Shown in pieces: positions 59,825-64,000 of a DNA stretch of 64,000 nt. A program made the position numbers and the translations under genes. The notes beneath the pieces were generated by a model. It ran no database searches and was not told the DNA's origin. It saw only the letters and a program-made list of their open reading frames with translations. Origin of the DNA: Porphyra umbilicalis (taxonomy: Eukaryota; Rhodophyta; Bangiophyceae; Bangiales; Bangiaceae); assembly GCA_002049455.2 (NCBI GenBank), contig KV919061.1:32826-96825 (forward strand), read 5' to 3'. Within the stretch, counting starts at the first letter, position 1. The number at the start of each line of letters is the position of its first letter.

Positions 59825-60808
59825 TCACCTTTCCCACCCCCCCAAAGATGCTCTCTGGTGCCACGCCCGCCCAACGTACGCAATGAACTCGGTTCGCGAC
59901 ACGACATTGTCAGCGTCAACGTCGGTCCACTTGAAGTGCCCGGCGGCCATCGCGGGCGTCAACGTCAGACCCGCCGACCAAATCGCCACGAGGAACGCGT
60001 TGGGGCAGAGGCCGCCGCCGGCCACACCCACGTGCACCTGCGCCCAGTGGTCAAAAAGCCGCCCCGCCGCAACGTCGACGGGGCCTTGCTGCAGGGGCAC
60101 CTGCAACGCACCGCCGCCACCGCCGCCGCCGCCGTCCGCGACCGCAGCTGGGAGGTAGGGGAGCATCTCCACAAGCGTCGAGACGGGCACGTAGGGGAAG
60201 GTCGGATACACGCGCTCCCTGGCGACAAAGATGCTCGGTGTCACCCGCGGGATGCCCGTGTACCGGCTGAGTGCCGCCGCCAAGTCCGCCGCCGCCGAGG
60301 CAACGGCCGGCTGTATCGCCCCGGCGCCAACGGGAAGGTTGAAGGGCCACCCGACGGCGGGTGGAGGAGGCGTGGGGGGGCTCATTTGGAAAGGATGCCG
60401 GCAGGTGTGAGCGGGCGACGGGGGCGTGGGGTGGGGTGTCAAGACGCTCTGCGGCCGGTAGACGAGTGGGTAGATGCCATGCGCCGCGTGGTAGTCGGGC
60501 GGCCCATGCGCGTGCGCCGCGCCGTTCGCGACACCAGCATAGGGCGATGAGGAGGCCGTGTGCGAGAGAGTGACGGCCGCAGCGGCGCCCAAAGGTCCAT
60601 GGCGGCAACCACCAGGGCCGACCACGGCAGGGTGGCACCCGCCCGAGGCGGACCCCGGTGGCGGCAGGGTGGGGTGGGTGGCGCTGCCCCCGCCGCCGTT
60701 ACGCGGGAAGGTGGAGGCCGGCTCCCACGTATCTGGCGCCGACGACACCAACGGATGGGACTCTAGGACAGTCGGGGCGACCACGCGATCGGCGCGGCGA
60801 CGGGTCAT
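59825..60808 (-). CDS. EF-hand calcium-binding protein
   Basis: Start chosen at ATG 60808-60806 (MTRRRADRVV), 327 residues; the frame is open to 61066, but the extra part is Ala/Arg low complexity. The N-terminal half is Pro/Gly/His-rich. The C-terminal 120 residues look folded and contain one canonical EF-hand loop, DVDADNVVSRTE, with ligands at positions 1, 3, 5, 7, 9 and 12 and flanking helices (HFKW before, FIAYVGRAW after). A degenerate partner hand may precede it (LFDHWAQVHVGVAGG). It could be a calcium sensor; no enzyme domain is seen. It is convergent with the GT10 gene. Confidence 0.62.
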   Translation of the reverse strand: MTRRRADRVVAPTVLESHPLVSSAPDTWEPASTFPRNGGGGSATHPTLPPPGSASGGCHPAVVGPGGCRHGPLGAAAAVTLSHTASSSPYAGVANGAAHAHGPPDYHAAHGIYPLVYRPQSVLTPHPTPPSPAHTCRHPFQMSPPTPPPPAVGWPFNLPVGAGAIQPAVASAAADLAAALSRYTGIPRVTPSIFVARERVYPTFPYVPVSTLVEMLPYLPAAVADGGGGGGGGALQVPLQQGPVDVAAGRLFDHWAQVHVGVAGGGLCPNAFLVAIWSAGLTLTPAMAAGHFKWTDVDADNVVSRTEFIAYVGRAWHQRASLGGWER

Positions 60809-60893
60809 CTTGAGTAAGGCCAGCGACGGCAATGTTGATGGTCGCGTGTGGTGCCGACCACGGCGGTTGGGGCCGGAGCGACGATGGCTTGGC

Positions 60894-60925
<32 letters not shown>

Positions 60926-61066
60926 AGCGGCGGCAGACCTTTGGCAGAGCGCGCCGACCGAAGGACAAGGCCACGCCGGAGCGTGCGGCACGGCGGCGCA
61001 ACGACCGATGTCTGGGGCGAGCGGGGCGGTTAAGAAAAAAAAAAGTGCCCCCGCGGCACGCGGCAC

Positions 61067-61435
61067 AGGGGGCGAACGCGCGCTCCGCGTGTTGACAGCG
61101 CGTCAACCAGATCGCTCGCTGACTGGGCGTGTCAGGCGCCTGTTTGACTTCCCCACGGTGGACTGCATGCGGAGGGGCTCGCCACACAGCTCCGTTCACA
61201 GCCGTCCAGCGTCGACGTGCGCCTACCGCCACGGCTCCGCGCCCGGGTCGCAGCGCCACACACCTCACACTCACTGATTAGATGACAGAAATAACAAATT
61301 GATACATGACCACAGGGGCTTTTTCAACGGTGCTCGACCGATAAAGCTCAGTTGCACCAAGAGAAGTGACATAAAAATCAATTACTCACGCGACTAGTGG
61401 CGACTTGACAACTAAATGGCTAAAAAGTAGGGAAA
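61067..61435. other. 5' flank of the EF-hand gene; no gene recognised
   Basis: A GC-rich part, then an AT-rich stretch at 61275-61430 that ends where the repeat family begins. Confidence 0.3.
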
Positions 61436-61700
61436 GTGTGCTACTCGGGGCGGTGGGGGGTGGTAGGTGGGCAGGCACCGTCCGGGCCCTGTGACCCTTG
61501 TGGCAGGACAGTCCTTCTCAGCCACGTAACTCTATTCGCTTTTAGCGTCATCGCGACCCTTCATACGTTGACACGCCCTCAGATCCCTGAGAACACGAAT
61601 GCAGACTGCCACCTCTGAAATAGTGAGCAAGTCTCGTGATCTAAGTATATGTGTGCATCACTACACTTTGAGAGCACCCTGTCCTAAAGGCCAGGGACAA
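61436..61700. repeat. foldback repeat family, copy C (3' part only)
   Basis: Matches 37440-37700 and 62800-63045, including CTCGGGGCGGTGGGGG, GACAGTC.TTCTCAGCCACGTAA, ATTCGCTTTTAGCGTCAT and ATGCAGACTGCCACCTCTGAAA. The GC-rich core is absent. Confidence 0.85.
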
Positions 61701-62255
61701 AAAACTCTGGACTATTCAGCCACTCTCAACCGTCTGCCGGGTTGTCTGAACATAAAGGAAGGCGAAAACTACACTGGAAACTGGTTAAAGTGTTCTATTC
61801 GTAGACTGAGTCCTCACGGCAACGATGCACCTCCTAAACAAGCCATTGCTCCACGGTGGATTGGGGTCCTCTCTCTATTGGGCACGCAAGTGGTGTGCCC
61901 GCCAGAGAAAGGACCACGTGGTGTGACACCAGCGAGCTGCACACACCTTCTTGTGGAGTCTCGCAGAAGTGACTCAGTGGCCGGCCCTGGCGAAGGCAAC
62001 AATGCACAAACGCGGGCAAAGCCCCACGCCCGTGCACGCGGTACGACATTGCTGCACGCGATAGTTGACGGACGAGATGAGCCTCGGCAGCGTCTTCTCG
62101 AGCCAGAACGACGGGTTCTGTGGCCCGTGCCCGCCCAGACCGACGAACTCAAGACAAATGGCTTCGCGTGAACAGAATTGCTTGGGCACTCCCCGCGACG
62201 TCTGCGGTCTTCCTGGCATTGTTGGGGGTGGCTGGAATCATGGACACTTTTGAGG
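61701..62255. other. spacer between repeat copies
   Basis: A frame from 61599 runs to 62171 but starts inside the repeat and shows no domain. A minus-strand frame covers the same part. Not supported as a gene. Confidence 0.3.
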
Positions 62256-62296
62256 ACGTACAGCCGTTCTCCCAAAAATCCCGCACTCCAACTGTT

Positions 62297-62364
62297 GCAA
62301 AAGAGTTCCCAATCGGCCTCTGCGGGGTCTGCGGGGTCGTGAGGCCGATTTAAAACTCTTTTGC
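62297..62364. repeat. hairpin with 24-bp arms
   Basis: GCAAAAGAGTTCCCAATCGG... (62297-62320) pairs with 62341-62364 except for three central positions; the 20-nt loop is G-rich (GCGGGG twice). A related, more diverged hairpin lies at 63116-63187. Confidence 0.88.
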
Positions 62365-63045
62365 AATTCCAGGCACGTGCGTGCAACACCCTGGCCTTCA
62401 GGGCGGTGGTGCGCTCGGCGACGCGTCGACACCGGGCACGCCGGCTGGCTCCATGGCCGCGAGCACGCCCGGGGGCACGTACAGCCACGTTGCCGTGGCG
62501 GGGGGGGCGTGGGCCGGGGAAAGGGGTGCCGCCACCGCCACCGCAGAGGGGGCGGCCCGCCGGCGTCGCGCAACGCCCACGGGCAGGACCGTCACCCCGC
62601 CGCGCAGCGCATCTGCGCGCGGCGGGCGGGGCGGCCGACACAGCGCACGGGTGGGCGGGTGGAATCGACCGCCGCGCGACGGGGCGCCTCTAACTGCGCC
62701 GGTAGATGGCGTCAGCAACCGCCGACGCGCCGCCGCAACAGAAGCCGCGGGTTATCTTGAGCGCTTCGAACCCCGGAAGTCGCTGCGCGTGGTCGCCGCG
62801 CGCAACTCGGGGCGGTGGGGGGGTCAGGGGGGCGCGCGCCGTCCGGGCCCTGTGACCCTTGGGGCAGGGCAGTCCCTCTCAGCAACGTAACTCTATTCGC
62901 TTTTAACGTCATCGCGACCCTTCCAACGCTGACACGCCCTGAGGACACAAATGCAGACTGCCACCTCTGAAACGGAGAGCAAGTCCTGTGATCTAAGTAT
63001 AAGTGTGCATCACTACACTTCGAGAGCATCCTGTCCTAAAGGCCA
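62365..63045. repeat. foldback repeat family, copy B
   Basis: Same order as 36985-37700: ATTCCAGGCACGTGCGTGCAA, the GC-rich core, then the CTCGGGGCGGTGGGGG and ATGCAGACTGCCACCTCTGAAA segments. It differs from copy A by many substitutions and small indels. An open frame at 62381-62890 exists, but the frames are not clearly conserved between copies. Confidence 0.85.
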
Positions 63046-63230
63046 GGGAACTGTTGGAGTGCAGGGGTTTTGGGAGAACGGCTGTGCACCCGTTCTTCCA
63101 AAAATCTCTCATTCTGACTGTTGAAAAAGAGTTCCATTTAGGTGTCTGTGGCGTCGTAGAGGCCGATTTCAAACTCTTTCGCAACAGTTGCAGGGAGGGA
63201 ATTCTCGGAGAACGGCTGTACATAGGGCAC
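63046..63230. repeat. foldback unit with GAGAACGGCTGT ends
   Basis: GGGAGAACGGCTGTGCAC at about 63071 and CGGAGAACGGCTGTAC at about 63206 frame an inner inverted repeat (CTGTTG.AAAAGAGTT... against ...AAACTCTTTCGCAACAG). The segment 62262-62300 has the same words in the opposite order. Confidence 0.7.
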
Positions 63231-63758
63231 TGTCTGGCCCCAAACCCAGCAGACGGACTGAGGCGTGGGTGTTGGGCCAGCACGCCGTCCACCCGCACGT
63301 ACCAGTGTTCGCGAGGATATCGCGCACACGTCGCAAAGGGGGCACCACCCGTGCACTTCCGGTCATTGCCACACTTGCTCTCTTCGCAACCCCACGTGTG
63401 CACCTCTCACTGCCTCTCGCGTGCCGCCGTTTCCGCACCAGGTGTGGCGCTCTGCACACCGCTCGCTGTGAGAGCTGCAGTCGCGAGGCGTGACGGGTGC
63501 CCTGCAACCGTCCAACGCTACGCCCGTCTGGCTCCGACGGGTAGAGTGCAGCGCCACATGATTCCGAGTGCACCGGCACGCAGACTGTCAATGAAGAGCT
63601 TCTATTGTCACGCCGACGCGAATACCGACGCGTACACCGCAAGACATCGCCGACGCACGCCTTGACGGCACCGTCGGGCTAACCCCACACGGTGCACCGC
63701 CAAGCGACCTAAAGCGTCTCGGCGCCAGCTCTCCAGACAGAGCTCCCGCACAACAGGA
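63231..63758. other. no gene recognised; 3' flank of the last gene
   Basis: Frames on both strands overlap, with no recognisable domain. Confidence 0.3.
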
Positions 63759-64000
63759 TTAGCAAAAGTTGGTGCCCGCAAGCGCGTTGTTCACGCGCCC
63801 GTCCCGGCACACTGGGTGCTTGGCCGCTGGGTACTCGACGTTGAGGGACCCCACGTCCGCGCAGCGGAGGCCCATCTTGTTGAGCGCGCTGGCACCAAAC
63901 GCCGCCCGCACCACCGGCCACGAGATGCGCGGGTTCGGTACGCCCGACAGGAACGTCTGCGCCCGCACCCGCCGCGCCGCAGCCGCGTCCACGGCGGCGA
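63759..64000 (-). CDS. unidentified protein, C-terminal 79 residues (5' part beyond the window)
   Basis: The frame is open from the window edge to the stop at 63759-63761. It reads like real protein (QTFLSGVPNPRISWP, then AAFGASALNKMGLRC, a CRDG stretch and GTNFC at the end), with three Cys and no low complexity. Its start lies to the right of the window. I cannot assign a family; the Cys spacing would suit a secreted or lumenal protein. Confidence 0.55.
   Translation of the reverse strand, partial: AAVDAAAARRVRAQTFLSGVPNPRISWPVVRAAFGASALNKMGLRCADVGSLNVEYPAAKHPVCRDGRVNNALAGTNFC

Noticed and set aside
62381..62890. Frame shared between repeat copies A and B as a possible small gene
   Set aside because: Copy A is open for only 93 residues, indels break the frame between copies, and changes are not concentrated at third positions.

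Overview
The window is GC-rich nuclear DNA from a eukaryote. It contains spliceosomal introns with GT..AG borders and a ribosomal protein gene whose first intron lies directly after the ATG. It also holds a chromodomain-bearing Ty3/gypsy retrotransposon, a PIF/Harbinger transposon and Golgi-type glycosyltransferases (GT10 fucosyltransferase-like, GT77-like). The very high GC, the Gly/Ala/Pro/Arg homopolymer-rich proteins and the repeat load suggest an alga; a bangiophyte red alga (Porphyra/Pyropia-like) is my best guess. That guess rests on style, not on a diagnostic sequence. I see no tRNA, rRNA or CRISPR array and no bacterial operon.

Layout. 1-0.7 kb: the 3' end of a Ty1/copia element (RNase H, polypurine tract, LTR start). 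1.8-4.8 kb: a decayed transposase-like gene (copy 1). 5.1-10.8 kb: a very long minus-strand reading frame, convergent with copy 1. It has a JmjN/JmjC histone-demethylase-like C-terminal half, a 51-residue (153-bp) tandem repeat in the middle and a possible degenerate Ulp1-like region in the N-terminal half; one in-frame TGA in the repeat splits it. 10.9-11.6 kb: a 164-bp tandem array just upstream of that gene. 12.85-13.9 kb: a two-exon gene of unknown function. 15.5-18.2 kb: a host gene made of five SnoaL/NTF2-like domains, four of them nearly identical 495-bp units. 18.9-20.6 kb: a GT77-like glycosyltransferase in broken frame. 21.6-22.7 kb: a foldback element. 22.9-26.1 kb: a PIF/Harbinger pair, a three-exon DDE transposase and a convergent Myb/trihelix-like partner. 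26.276-31.299 kb: a second element with perfect 28-bp terminal inverted repeats and TAA duplications, filled with C-rich low-complexity DNA.

33.0-34.2 kb: a two-exon transposase-like gene. 36.7-37.7 kb: a foldback repeat whose relatives recur at 61.4-61.7 and 62.3-63.0 kb. 38,213-48,319: a nearly intact chromovirus on the minus strand, with 395-bp LTRs differing at 7 positions and 5-bp CAAGT duplications. It encodes Gag, protease and RT-RNase H-integrase-chromodomain. Between pol and its 3' LTR lies a GC-rich 637-aa open frame in antisense orientation, the least explained gene in the window. The element landed about 20 bp upstream of the ATG of a second decayed copy of the 1.8-4.8 kb transposase-like gene (48.3-51.3 kb).

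54.2-55.5 kb: ribosomal protein eS1 (RPS3A), the clearest housekeeping gene. 57.3-59.1 kb: a GT10 fucosyltransferase-like gene with a frame change near a G8 run and a (GGC)24 tract. 59.8-60.8 kb: an EF-hand protein, convergent with it. 63.76-64 kb: the 3' end of an unidentified gene that runs off the window. The host genes thus form small islands (SnoaL repeat gene and GT77; eS1, GT10 and EF-hand) separated by nested mobile DNA.
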